Part shown: positions 8,400 through 17,770 of the stretch, in pieces
Numbering within the stretch: position 1 is the stretch's first letter
Layout: every line of letters begins with the position of its first letter
From: Hypericibacter sp049323455
GTDB lineage: Bacteria > Pseudomonadota > Alphaproteobacteria > Dongiales > Dongiaceae
Length of the DNA stretch: 64,000 nt
Direction: 5' to 3'
NCBI GenBank assembly: GCA_049323455.1
Contig: JBMONF010000018.1
Coordinates: forward strand, 1-64,000
The notes under the pieces: model-generated
Database searches by the model: none
What the model saw: the letters and a program-made list of their open reading frames with translations, nothing else
Told to the model about the DNA's origin: nothing
Translations under genes and position numbers: made by a program

Positions 8400-9536
8400 A
8401 TGACCCGCCGCGATCCCTGGCTGCTGACGCCGGGCCCGCTCACCACCTCGATGACGGTCAAGCAGGCGATGCTGCACGACTGGGGCTCGCGCGACCGCGA
8501 GTTCATCGAGATCAACGCCGCGATGCGCCGGCACCTGGTCGAACTGGTGAAAGGCGAGGGGGCCTATACGACGGTGCCGATGCAAGGCAGCGGCACCTTC
8601 GCCGTCGAAGCCATGCTCGGCACCTTCCTGCCGCGCCAGGGCAAGGCGCTGATCCTCGTCAACGGCGCCTATGGCCAGCGCATGGCGCGGATCTGCGACT
8701 ATATGGGGCGCGCCTATGCCACGGTCGAGGCGCCCGAGGACAGGGCGATCGATCCTGCAGCGGTCGAGCGCGCACTCCTCGCGGATTCTTGCATCACCCA
8801 TGTCGCGGCGGTTCATTGCGAGACCACTTCCGGCGTGCTCAACCCGATCGCCGAGATTGCCGGCGTGGTGGCCACGGCCGGCCGGCGGCTCCTGATCGAT
8901 TCCATGAGCGCCTTCGGCGCGCTGCCGCTCGATGCGCGGCAAGTGCCGTTCGACGCGGTCGCAGCCTCTTCCAACAAATGCATCGAAGGCGTGCCGGGCT
9001 TGGGCTTCGTGGTCTGCCGCATCGATGCGCTCCAGGCCGCCAAGGGCAACGCCCACGCGCTGACGCTCGATCTCCACGACCAGTGGACGGTGCTGGAGAA
9101 GACCCGGCAATATCGCTTCACGCCGCCGATCCATTGCATCGTCGCGTTCGCCAAGGCGCTCGAGGAACACGCGGCTGAAGGCAGCGTCGAGGGGCGGGGG
9201 GCGCGCTATCGCAACAACTGCCGCATCCTCATCGAGGGCATGCGCGCCATGGGCTTCGAGACGCTGCTGCCCGACCGGCTGCAGGCGCCGATCATCGTCA
9301 CCTTCCGCATGCCGGCCGATCCGCGCTTCGAGTTCGAGAGCTTCTACGACCGTCTGCGCGAGCGCGGCTACGTGATCTATCCGGGCAAGCTCACGGTCGC
9401 CGACAGCTTCCGCATCGGCTGCATCGGGCGGCTGGGCGAGGCGGAGATGAAGGGCGCGATCGAAGCGGTCCGCGCCGTCATGGCCGAGATGGGTGTCGCG
9501 AGCGGCGCCCCGGCGAGAACGGCGGCGAGCGCGTAA
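8400..9536 (+). CDS. phnW: 2-aminoethylphosphonate--pyruvate transaminase
   Basis: A 378-residue PLP enzyme that converts 2-aminoethylphosphonate and pyruvate to phosphonoacetaldehyde and L-alanine. The start DPWLLTPGPLTTSMTVKQAM and the PLP-lysine region SSNKCIEGVPGLGFV are characteristic of PhnW within class V aminotransferases. The frame could open at the GTG at 8370, but the ATG at 8400 follows an AGGAG (8387-8391) at 8 nt and gives the normal N-terminus. The next gene, phnX, uses its product. Confidence 0.95.
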   Translation: MTRRDPWLLTPGPLTTSMTVKQAMLHDWGSRDREFIEINAAMRRHLVELVKGEGAYTTVPMQGSGTFAVEAMLGTFLPRQGKALILVNGAYGQRMARICDYMGRAYATVEAPEDRAIDPAAVERALLADSCITHVAAVHCETTSGVLNPIAEIAGVVATAGRRLLIDSMSAFGALPLDARQVPFDAVAASSNKCIEGVPGLGFVVCRIDALQAAKGNAHALTLDLHDQWTVLEKTRQYRFTPPIHCIVAFAKALEEHAAEGSVEGRGARYRNNCRILIEGMRAMGFETLLPDRLQAPIIVTFRMPADPRFEFESFYDRLRERGYVIYPGKLTVADSFRIGCIGRLGEAEMKGAIEAVRAVMAEMGVASGAPARTAASA

Positions 9537-9598
9537 GGACCATCTAGAAGTTCCTTCTTTTGCAAAGCGACGGAGCGACAGACCCACCTTCTCCGGTA

Positions 9599-9661
9599 GT
9601 CATTGCCGGGCTTGACCCGGCAATCCATCGATGGACCCCCGGGTCAAGCCCGGGGGTGACA
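9599..9661 (+). repeat. Palindromic repeat, GTCATTGCCGGGCTTGACCC type, copy 1
   Basis: A 63-bp unit with two internal inverted repeats (CCGGGCTTGACCCGG and CCCCCGGGTCAAGCCCGGGGG). An almost identical unit in the same orientation lies at 10604-10666, so the pair flanks phnX. Confidence 0.82.
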
Positions 9662-9715
9662 ATGAGAAGGTGGGTTCCTTCCAAGCGATGTGACGCCGAA
9701 CCTGAGGAGATCAGA

Positions 9716-10546
9716 ATGAGCTTCCGTTATCAGCGCAGCTACCGCGGTCCCATCCAGGCCGTGCTGTTGGATTGGGCCGGCACCACCATGGACTATGGCT
9801 GCATGGCGCCGGCCGTGGTGTTCGTCGAGGTGTTCGAGCGCCAGGGCGTGCCGATCACCATCGAGGAGGCGCGCGCGCCGATGGGCGCGCACAAGCGCGT
9901 CCATATCCAGAAGATCACCCAGCTCGAATCCGTCCAGCGGCGCTGGAAGGAGAAGCACGGGAGGGCACCCAACGACGCCGACGTCGAGCGCATGTTCAAG
10001 GAGTTCGTGCCGCTGCAGCTCGAGGTGCTCTCGGACTATTCCCAGATGATCCCGGGCGCGCTCGAGGCGGTGGAGGCGATGCGCAAGCGCGGCTACAAGA
10101 TCGGCTCCACCACCGGCTACACGACCGAGATGATGGAGATCAACCTCAAGGACGCGGCAAGACAGGGCTATAAGCCGGACTCCACGGTCTGCGCCTCCGA
10201 CGTGCCGGCCGGCCGGCCCTATCCCTATATGTGCCTGCAGAATGTCATCAATCTCGGCGTCTCGCCGGTCGAGGCCTGCGTCAAGGTCGACGACACCCGG
10301 CCCGGCGTCGAGGAGGGGCTCAACGCCGGCATGTGGACGATCGGGCTCGCCATGAGCGGCAACGAGATCGGCCTGCCCCTGGCGGAGCTCAAGAAGCTCG
10401 ACCCCGCCGACCGCGAGCGCCGGCGCCAGGGAGCCTATGCCCGCATGTACCAGACCGGTGCCCACTATGTCATTGACAGCATTGTCGATATCATGCCTTG
10501 TCTCGACGATATCGAGGCGCGCCTCAGGCGGGGTGAACGGCCCTGA
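9716..10546 (+). CDS. phnX: Phosphonoacetaldehyde hydrolase
   Basis: A 276-residue HAD-superfamily enzyme that splits the C-P bond of phosphonoacetaldehyde to acetaldehyde and phosphate. It shows the HAD nucleophile motif LLDWAGTTMDYG (Asp19) and the Schiff-base lysine of phosphonatases in ARAPMGAHKRVH (Lys60), then GSTTGYT and VKVDDTRPGVEEG. An upstream extension is open to 9560 but runs through the repeat; the ATG at 9716 has GAGGAG at 9704-9709, 6 nt away. With phnW it forms the two-step 2-AEP degradation pathway. Confidence 0.95.
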   Translation: MSFRYQRSYRGPIQAVLLDWAGTTMDYGCMAPAVVFVEVFERQGVPITIEEARAPMGAHKRVHIQKITQLESVQRRWKEKHGRAPNDADVERMFKEFVPLQLEVLSDYSQMIPGALEAVEAMRKRGYKIGSTTGYTTEMMEINLKDAARQGYKPDSTVCASDVPAGRPYPYMCLQNVINLGVSPVEACVKVDDTRPGVEEGLNAGMWTIGLAMSGNEIGLPLAELKKLDPADRERRRQGAYARMYQTGAHYVIDSIVDIMPCLDDIEARLRRGERP

Positions 10547-10603
10547 CCGGGGCGCCGGTCAAACATCTTCGGTTTTCGCGCGGATGGTCGCGTTCCTCCG
10601 TTC

Positions 10604-10666
10604 GTCATTGCCGGGCTTGACCCGGCAATCCATGCCATGGACCCCCGGGTCAAGCCCGGGGGTGAC
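10604..10666 (+). repeat. Palindromic repeat, GTCATTGCCGGGCTTGACCC type, copy 2
   Basis: A direct copy of the unit at 9599-9661, differing only at a few central bases (CATGCCATGG against CATCGATGG). It lies between phnX and the FAD/GcvT gene. Confidence 0.82.
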
Positions 10667-10725
10667 GACCAGGGGGTAGCCTCGTCCGAACGAAGATCGT
10701 GCGAACCCACGGTTGAACCCATCCC

Positions 10726-13170
10726 ATGCCCCAGCTTCCTTCCCATGCCCAGGCCGTCATCGTCGGCGGCGGTATCATCGGCTGCTCCGTCGCCTATCAC
10801 CTGACCAAGCTCGGCTGGAAGGACGTGATGCTGCTCGAGCGCAAGAAGCTCACCTGCGGCACCACCTGGCACGCGGCGGGGCTGGTCCGGGCCATGCTCT
10901 ACAGCGGCAACCTGACCCGGCTCGCCCGCTACTCGGTCGAGCTCTACAAGAAGCTCGAGCAGGAGACCGGACAAGCCACCGGCTTCAAGCAGAACGGCTC
11001 GATCTCGATCGCGACCAACGAGGAGCGCTGGGACGAGCTCAGGCGCGGCGCCTCGCTGGCGCACGCCTTCCGCGTCGAGGCCGAGCCCATCACGCCGAAG
11101 CAGGTGGCCGAGAAATATCCGCTGATGAACACTTCGGATCTGCTGGGCGCGATCTATTTCCCCCATGACGGCCAGTGCAACCCGGCCGACACCGCCATGG
11201 CGCTCGCCAAAGGCGCGCGCATGGGCGGTGCCAGGATCGTCGAGGACTGCAAGGTCGCCGGCATCCTGACCAAGGACGGCCGCGCGGTCGGCGTGCGCAC
11301 CGAGGACGGGCAGGAGATCAAGGCCGAGGTGGTGGTGAACTGCGGCGGCATGTGGGCGCGCGAGATCGGGCTCATGGCCGGCGTCGCCGTGCCGCTGCAT
11401 GCGGCCGAGCATTTCTACATCGTGACCGAGCCGATGGGCGTGCCCTCGAGCCTGCCGGTCATGCGCGACATGGACGCTTGCGCCTACTACAAGGAGGACG
11501 CCGGCAAGCTCCTGATCGGCGCCTTCGAGCCCCAGGCCAAGCCCTGGGGCATGAACGGCATCCCCGAGGATTTCTGCTTCGACGAGCTGCCCGAGGATTT
11601 CGACCATTTCCAGCCGATCCTCGAGGGCGCGATCCATCGCGTGCCGAAGCTGGCGGAGACCGGCGTCCGCAAGTTCTTCAACGGGCCCGAGAGCTTCTCG
11701 CCCGACCAGCGTTATCTGCTGGGGCCGGCGCCGGAGCTGAAGAGCTTCTATGTCGCGGCCGGCTTCAACTCGATCGGCATCCAGTCGGCGGGTGGCGCCG
11801 GCATGGCGCTCGCTTCCTGGATCGTGGACGGCCATCCGCCCTTCGATCTCTGGGACGTCGACATCCGGCGCATGATGCCGCACCAGAACCGCAAGACCTA
11901 TCTCTACGCGCGCGTCTCCGAGGCGCTGGGCCTGCTCTACGCGATGCACTGGCCCTACCGTCAGTTCGAGACCGCGCGCGGCATCCGCCGCACGCCGCTC
12001 TATGCCCGGCTCAAGGAGCACGGCGCCTCCTTCGGCGAGGTGGCGGGCTGGGAGCGACCCAACTGGTTCGCGCCCAAGGGCGTCGAGCCGAAATATCAAT
12101 ACAGCTTCAAGCGTCAGAACTGGTTCCCTTACTGCGCCGAGGAGGTGAAGGCGACGCGCGAGAGGGTCGGGCTCTACGACCAGTCCACCTTCGCCAAGTT
12201 CCTGGTGCGCGGGCCCGACGCCGTGGGGCAGATGCAGCGCATCTCAGCGGCCGACGTGGGCGGCGCGCCGGGGCGCGCGGTCTATACCCAGTGGCTCAAT
12301 CCGCGCGGCGGCATCGAGGCCGATCTGACCGTGACGCGCGTCGCCGAGGAGGCCTACTGGGTGGTGACGGCCGCGGCCACCGCCACGCGCGACCGGCACT
12401 GGCTCGAGAGCAACATCGAGGCGGGGGCCCGCGTCACCGTCGACGACATCACCAACGCCTATGCCGTGCTGGGCGTGATGGGCCCCAATTCGCGCGCCCT
12501 GCTGCAGCCGCTGACCGAGGCCGATCTTTCCAACGCGGCCTTCCCCTTCGGCACCAGCCGCGAGATTGCCATCGGCGCCGCGCCGGTGCGCGCCACGCGC
12601 ATCAGCTATATGGGCGAGCTCGGCTGGGAGCTCTATGTGCCGAACGAGTTCGCGGTCGGGCTCTTCGACACCATCCTCGCGGCAGGCGGCCCGCACGGCC
12701 TCAAGCTCTGCGGCATGCACGCCATGGACGTCTGCCGCATCGAGAAGGCCTATCGCCACTGGGGCCACGACATCACGGACGAGGACACGCCGCTCGAGGC
12801 GGGTCTGGGATTCGTGGTGGCCTGGGACAAGGACGTTCCGTTCATCGGCCGCGCGGCGCTGCTGAAGCAGAAAGGCAAGACCCTGCCCAAGCGCATGGTG
12901 CAGTTCGCGCTCGAGAACCCCGAACCGCTGCTCTATCACAACGAGCCGATCTATCGCGACGGCGTGCTCGTCGGTCATACCAGCTCGGCGAACTACGGCC
13001 ACACTCTCGGCCGTGCCATCGCCATGGGCTATGTGAGGAACGAAGCCGGCGTCGATGCCGAGTGGATCGCGTCCGGCAACTGGGAGATCGAGGTGGGCTT
13101 GAAGCGCGAGCCCGCGCGGGCGAGCCTCAGGCCCCTGTACGATCCCACTTCGGCGCGGATGAGAGTCTAG
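10726..13170 (+). CDS. FAD-dependent oxidoreductase with GcvT domain (dimethylglycine/sarcosine dehydrogenase-like)
   Basis: An 814-residue two-part enzyme. Residues 1-370 form a DAO-type FAD domain with VIVGGGIIGCSVAYHL and GTTWHAAGLV. His49 in WHAAGL matches the residue that holds FAD covalently in dimethylglycine and sarcosine dehydrogenases. A linker follows, then GcvT-type folate-binding domains from about residue 430, with RISYMGELGWELYVP and the C-terminal TSSANYGHTLG. Such enzymes oxidatively demethylate N-methyl amino acids and pass formaldehyde to tetrahydrofolate. Placed between phnX and a PhnZ-type gene, it may act on an N-methylated aminophosphonate or on the N-methylglycine released from one (inference). 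Confidence 0.9.
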   Translation: MPQLPSHAQAVIVGGGIIGCSVAYHLTKLGWKDVMLLERKKLTCGTTWHAAGLVRAMLYSGNLTRLARYSVELYKKLEQETGQATGFKQNGSISIATNEERWDELRRGASLAHAFRVEAEPITPKQVAEKYPLMNTSDLLGAIYFPHDGQCNPADTAMALAKGARMGGARIVEDCKVAGILTKDGRAVGVRTEDGQEIKAEVVVNCGGMWAREIGLMAGVAVPLHAAEHFYIVTEPMGVPSSLPVMRDMDACAYYKEDAGKLLIGAFEPQAKPWGMNGIPEDFCFDELPEDFDHFQPILEGAIHRVPKLAETGVRKFFNGPESFSPDQRYLLGPAPELKSFYVAAGFNSIGIQSAGGAGMALASWIVDGHPPFDLWDVDIRRMMPHQNRKTYLYARVSEALGLLYAMHWPYRQFETARGIRRTPLYARLKEHGASFGEVAGWERPNWFAPKGVEPKYQYSFKRQNWFPYCAEEVKATRERVGLYDQSTFAKFLVRGPDAVGQMQRISAADVGGAPGRAVYTQWLNPRGGIEADLTVTRVAEEAYWVVTAAATATRDRHWLESNIEAGARVTVDDITNAYAVLGVMGPNSRALLQPLTEADLSNAAFPFGTSREIAIGAAPVRATRISYMGELGWELYVPNEFAVGLFDTILAAGGPHGLKLCGMHAMDVCRIEKAYRHWGHDITDEDTPLEAGLGFVVAWDKDVPFIGRAALLKQKGKTLPKRMVQFALENPEPLLYHNEPIYRDGVLVGHTSSANYGHTLGRAIAMGYVRNEAGVDAEWIASGNWEIEVGLKREPARASLRPLYDPTSARMRV

Positions 13171-13255
13171 GAGCGGACTGGCCGCTGCGCTCGTCCGAGG
13201 AGGGACTCGGGTTCCGACCGAGCCGCCGGCGCGTCCTGGAGCGGGAGGCCAGGGC

Positions 13256-13807
13256 ATGAGCCGAGAGGAGGCGTTGAAGCAAATCCGCGCGGCCTTCGCG
13301 CGCCGCGGGAACGAGAGCTATGGCGAGGGTGTGACCCAGACCGAGCACGCCTTGCAGGCCGGCTGGCTCGCCGAGCAGGCGGGTGCGCCGGCCGCGCTGA
13401 TCGTGGCGGCGCTGCTGCATGACATCGGCCATCTGATTCACGATCTGCCCGAGGACATCGCCGAGAAGGGCGTCGACACGCAGCATGAATCGCTGGGCTC
13501 GGCCTGGCTCTCTCGCCACTTCGGGCCCGAGGTGACCGAGCCCGTGCGCCTCCATGTCGAGGCCAAGCGCTATCTCTGCAAGGCCGAGCCCGGCTATTTC
13601 GACCGACTCTCGGAGGCCTCCAAGCTGTCTCTCGGGCTTCAGGGCGGACCGATGAGCGCGGGTGCGGCCGAGGCTTTCGCGCGCGGGCCCTATGCCGAAG
13701 CTGCGGTGAGGCTCAGGCATTGGGACGAGGCGGCGAAGGTGATGGGCATGAGAACGCCCGACCTCGCTCATTTCGATTCCTGTGTGGCGGCAGTGCTACG
13801 CCGCTGA
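13256..13807 (+). CDS. PhnZ-like HD-domain oxygenase (phosphonate-associated)
   Basis: A 183-residue HD-domain protein of the mixed-valent diiron PhnZ/TmpB type, which cleaves 1-hydroxy-2-aminoalkylphosphonates to an amino acid plus phosphate. The six metal ligands expected from PhnZ can be placed: His31, His55-Asp56 (LLHDIGH), His77, His100 and Asp157. The spacing is nearly the same as in PhnZ as I remember it. Candidate phosphonate-binding residues (His59, Lys104, Ser122, Arg154) are also in register. The substrate loop reads SYGEGVTQTEH: Tyr22 and Glu24 are two apart, against three in PhnZ (Tyr24/Glu27). It starts 85 nt after the FAD/GcvT gene and overlaps the convergent znuB by 12 bp. No hydroxylase partner is nearby. 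Confidence 0.85.
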   Translation: MSREEALKQIRAAFARRGNESYGEGVTQTEHALQAGWLAEQAGAPAALIVAALLHDIGHLIHDLPEDIAEKGVDTQHESLGSAWLSRHFGPEVTEPVRLHVEAKRYLCKAEPGYFDRLSEASKLSLGLQGGPMSAGAAEAFARGPYAEAAVRLRHWDEAAKVMGMRTPDLAHFDSCVAAVLRR

Positions 13808-14592
13808 GCGCCGAAAAGCGGCGCCGGCGATCTGGCCCGCCGCAAAGAAGACGCAAGCCACCAGCACGACCGAGGGCCCGGCCGGCGCATCGAGTTCGAG
13901 CGAAAGGCCGAGCCCGCCCACTACCGACAACACGCCCAGAAGCGACGACAGCGCCGCCATCTGCTCGGGCGTGCGCGAGAAGGGGCGCACCGCGGCGGCC
14001 GGCAGGATCATCAGCGCCGTGATCAGCAGGATGCCGACGATCTTCATGGCGATGCCGACCAGAAGCGCCACCAGCAACATGACGGCGAGCCGCACCCGCT
14101 CGACCGGCACGCCTTCGGCTGCGGCCAATTCCTCGTTGAGGGTGATGGCGAGAAGGGGCCGCCAGATCAGCAGGAGCCCCGCCAGCGCCGCCAGCCCGCC
14201 GCCCCAGATCCAGACGAGATCGGTGCGCCCGACCGCCAGGATATCGCCGAAGAGGTAGGAAAGCAGATCGATCTGCATCGCCGGCATGAAGGCGATGGCG
14301 ACGAGGCCCGCCGAGAGCGCACCATAGGACAAGATCGCCAGCAGCGTGTCGCTCGCCACCAGCCGCTGACGTTGCAGGCGCACCAGCAGGCCGGCGAAGA
14401 CGAGCGAGGTCGCGAGCACCCCCAGCTCGAGGTCGATGCCGAGCAGGAAGCCGAGCGCCACGCCGAGGAGGGCCGCATGGGCGAGCGCATCGCCGAAGAA
14501 GGCCATGCGCCGCCACACCACGAAGCAGCCGAGAGGGCCTGCGACCAGCGCCACTCCGATCCCGCCCAAAAGCGCGCGCAACAGAAAATCGC

Positions 14593-14596
<4 letters not shown>
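13796..14596 (-). CDS. znuB: Zinc ABC transporter permease
   Basis: A 266-residue inner-membrane permease of the ABC-3 family (ZnuB/TroC-like) with 8-9 hydrophobic segments. The family blocks are WRRMAFFGDALAHAALLG near the N-terminus and AVRPFSRTPEQMA near the C-terminus. It is the last gene of zur-znuC-znuB; its ATG overlaps the znuC stop by 4 bp, which suggests translational coupling. Its 3' end overlaps the convergent PhnZ-like gene by 12 bp. Confidence 0.94.
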
Positions 14597-15472
<876 letters not shown>

Positions 15473-15483
<11 letters not shown>

Positions 15484-15964
15484 GGCGGCACTCCGCGCAT
15501 TGTCCCTCGATCTCGACGGTGGAGCGCTGGGTCGCGAAACCCTCGGCGGCGGCGCCCGCCTCGATCGCTTCGGCGATGCGAGGGTTCGTCAACTCGGCCA
15601 CGCTGCCGCAATTGCGGCAGATCAGGAATTGACAGCTGTGCCGCTCGCTGGGGCGCGTGCAGCCGATGAAGGCGTTGCGCGATTCGATGCGGTGGACAAG
15701 GCCCTGCTCGATCAGGAAATCGAGCGCGCGATAGACCGTGGGCGGCTGCGCCCCGCGTCCCTCGGTCCGAAGCGCCTCCAGGATCTCGTAGGCGCCGATG
15801 GGCGCATGGCCGCGCCAGACCAGCTCGAGCACGCGCCGGCGGGTTTCCGTCAACCGGGCGCCGCGCTGGGCGCATAGCGCCTCGGCGGCGGCCAAAGCGT
15901 CGGCAATGCAGTGATCGTGATCATGCGTGCCATGCGCAGCGTGCTCGCCCAGAGACCAGCCCAT
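15473..15964 (-). CDS. zur: Zinc uptake regulator, Fur family
   Basis: A 163-residue Fur-family repressor. The winged-helix part contains RLTETRRRVLELVWRG and PTVYRALDFLIEQG, and the structural zinc site is formed by CRNC and CAEC near the C-terminus. The N-terminus has an HGTHDHDHC stretch. The frame continues to an ATG at 16006, but that ATG lies inside the palindromic Zur-box region and has no ribosome binding site. The ATG at 15964 has GGGAG 9 nt upstream, so I place the start there. It is first in zur-znuC-znuB and diverges from znuA. Confidence 0.92.
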
Positions 15965-15989
15965 GTCTCTTGTCTCCCGCAATGGTGAT

Positions 15990-16033
15990 ACGTTATACAG
16001 TAACATGAAATGCTATAACATCACGTTATAAAT
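15990..16033. promoter_or_regulatory. Zur-box region between zur and znuA
   Basis: AT-rich 44-bp stretch with repeated GTTATA/TATAAC elements: GTTATACAGTAAC (15992-16004, a dyad) and GAAATGCTATAACATCACGTTATA (16007-16030). This is close to the Zur operator form known from alphaproteobacteria, in which GTTATA and TATAAC half-sites face each other. The position between the two divergent zinc operons supports control of both by Zur. Confidence 0.78.
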
Positions 16034-16080
16034 TACGCTGACGGGATCCGGCGGGCAAGCAAGCAGGAGCGAGGGCGAGA

Positions 16081-17055
16081 ATGAGCATGCGGGGTGCTGG
16101 CGGAAGGGTGGGTTGGCTGGTCGCCGGCCTGCTGGCGACCATGGCGGGTTTGGTTACGCCGGCCGCGGCCAAGGTTCCGGTCGTGGTCGCCAGCATCAAG
16201 CCGCTGCACTCGCTGGCGGCGTCCGTCATGGCCGGCATCGGTCAGCCTTCGCTCCTGATCAAGGGAACGGCCTCGGAGCATGTTTATTCGATGAAGCCGT
16301 CGGATGCGGCGCTGCTGGCCTCGGCCGATGTCGTGTTCTGGGTGGGCGAGCCGCTCGAGACCGTTCTCGTCAGGCCGCTCGCCAACTTGCCGAAGAGCGC
16401 GCATGTCGTGGCGCTGCTCGATACACCAGGGCTGTTGCGGCTGCATGCGCGCGAGGGGGGCCTTTGGGAGCCGCACGAGGACGAGCAGGAGAGCGGGGTC
16501 ACCGATGCCGGCCGTCAAGCCGATCATGGCCAGGAACTCGACGGTCATATCTGGCTCGATCCCGAGAATGCGAAGTTGATCGGGGCGCGGATGGCCGAGG
16601 TGCTGGCCGCCGTCGATCCGGCCAATGCGGCACGCTATCGCGAGAACGCCGCGGCGCTCGCAGCCCGCATCGATGCGCTCGAGGCCGAGCTCGAGCCGCG
16701 CCTGGCCGCGATCGCGAATCGGCCCTTCATCGTGTTCCACGACGCCTATCATTATTTCGAGCGCCGCTTCGGTTTGGCCGGGGCCGGGTCGATCACGCTC
16801 AACCCGGCGCAGCCGCCGGGCGCCCGGCGCATCGCGCAGATCCGCGACAAGCTGGCCGCGGCGGGTGCCGTCTGCGTCTTCCACGAGCCGCAATTCCCTT
16901 CGACGCTGGTGAATGCGGTGGCGGAGGGGACGGAGGCGCGCATCGGCGAGCTCGATCCCACCGGAGCCGCCATCCCCGACGGCCCCGACCTCTATTTCCA
17001 GCTGCTCCGGGACATGACGGCCTCGCTCGAGCGTTGTCTTGCGCCGGCGCGCTGA
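16081..17055 (+). CDS. znuA: Zinc ABC transporter substrate-binding protein
   Basis: A 324-residue periplasmic protein of the ZnuA/TroA family. An N-terminal signal sequence ends near residue 30 (VTPAAAK). Candidate zinc ligands are the His residues in SIKPLHSL, DGHIWLDPEN and FHDAYHYF, plus the later Asp/Glu region. The usual acidic/His-rich loop is short here (EPHEDEQE, then ADHGQELDGH). It diverges from zur and shares its Zur-box region. Confidence 0.94.
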   Translation: MSMRGAGGRVGWLVAGLLATMAGLVTPAAAKVPVVVASIKPLHSLAASVMAGIGQPSLLIKGTASEHVYSMKPSDAALLASADVVFWVGEPLETVLVRPLANLPKSAHVVALLDTPGLLRLHAREGGLWEPHEDEQESGVTDAGRQADHGQELDGHIWLDPENAKLIGARMAEVLAAVDPANAARYRENAAALAARIDALEAELEPRLAAIANRPFIVFHDAYHYFERRFGLAGAGSITLNPAQPPGARRIAQIRDKLAAAGAVCVFHEPQFPSTLVNAVAEGTEARIGELDPTGAAIPDGPDLYFQLLRDMTASLERCLAPAR

Positions 17056-17152
17056 CGGGCTTCCGGCATCGGCCGGGCTTGGCTTCGTCTCCGCGCTTTC
17101 GGGCCCGACGCGGCGCCGCTATCTTCGTCCGGCCACAGAGAGGGAGCTCCTC

Positions 17153-17635
17153 ATGAAAGATCGACAGCCCCTGAAGTCGCCGGCGCTCGATCCGGCCATG
17201 GTCGCGCCGGATACGGGCACGAGCTACCCCGCACCGTTTCGCGCGCTCGTCGCCGGGCGAGCGCGGCGGCGGCTCGGCAACGCGCTGGGCCTCAAGAACT
17301 TCGGCGTGAACCTGACGAAGCTGCCGCCCGGCTGCGCCTCCTCGCAGCGCCACTGGCACACCAGGCAGGACGAGTTCGTCTATGTTTTGGAGGGCGAAGT
17401 GGTGCTGGTCACCGACGCGGGCGAGCAGGTCCTGACCGCCGGCATGGCGGCCGGCTTTCCCGCCGGCAAGCCCGACGGCCACCATCTCGTCAATCGCAGC
17501 GGCCGCGACGCGCTGGTGCTCGAGGTCGGCGACCGCACGCCCGGCGACGAGGGCAACTACCCCGACATCGACATGATGTGGCGCATCGTCGATGGCGAGG
17601 AGCGCTACCTCCACAAGGACGGGACGCCTTACTGA
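17153..17635 (+). CDS. Cupin-domain protein
   Basis: A 160-residue single-domain cupin. Motif 1 is seen in SSQRHWHTRQDEFVYVLEGE (two His and Glu as metal ligands) and motif 2 in GFPAGKPDGHHLVNRS. The start is the ATG at 17153, which has AGGGAG at 17141-17146; the frame is open upstream but without a better signal. It follows znuA by about 100 bp, and whether it shares its transcript is unknown. The substrate or role is not predictable. Confidence 0.85.
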   Translation: MKDRQPLKSPALDPAMVAPDTGTSYPAPFRALVAGRARRRLGNALGLKNFGVNLTKLPPGCASSQRHWHTRQDEFVYVLEGEVVLVTDAGEQVLTAGMAAGFPAGKPDGHHLVNRSGRDALVLEVGDRTPGDEGNYPDIDMMWRIVDGEERYLHKDGTPY

Positions 17636-17770
17636 TCCTTGGGAAGAAAATCGAGGAGGCGGTGGTGCCGCCTCCCCGTCAAGTTACAGGCCGTAACGGG
17701 CCCCTGGCTCAGCTAGGGTTGGTCACGCTGGTGATGATCACGGGATCGCCACGGGTCTTGGGCGTCGACG

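Noticed and set aside
16006..16081. Upstream zur start at 16006
   Set aside because: No ribosome binding site, and it falls within the Zur-box dyads; the ATG at 15964 is better supported.
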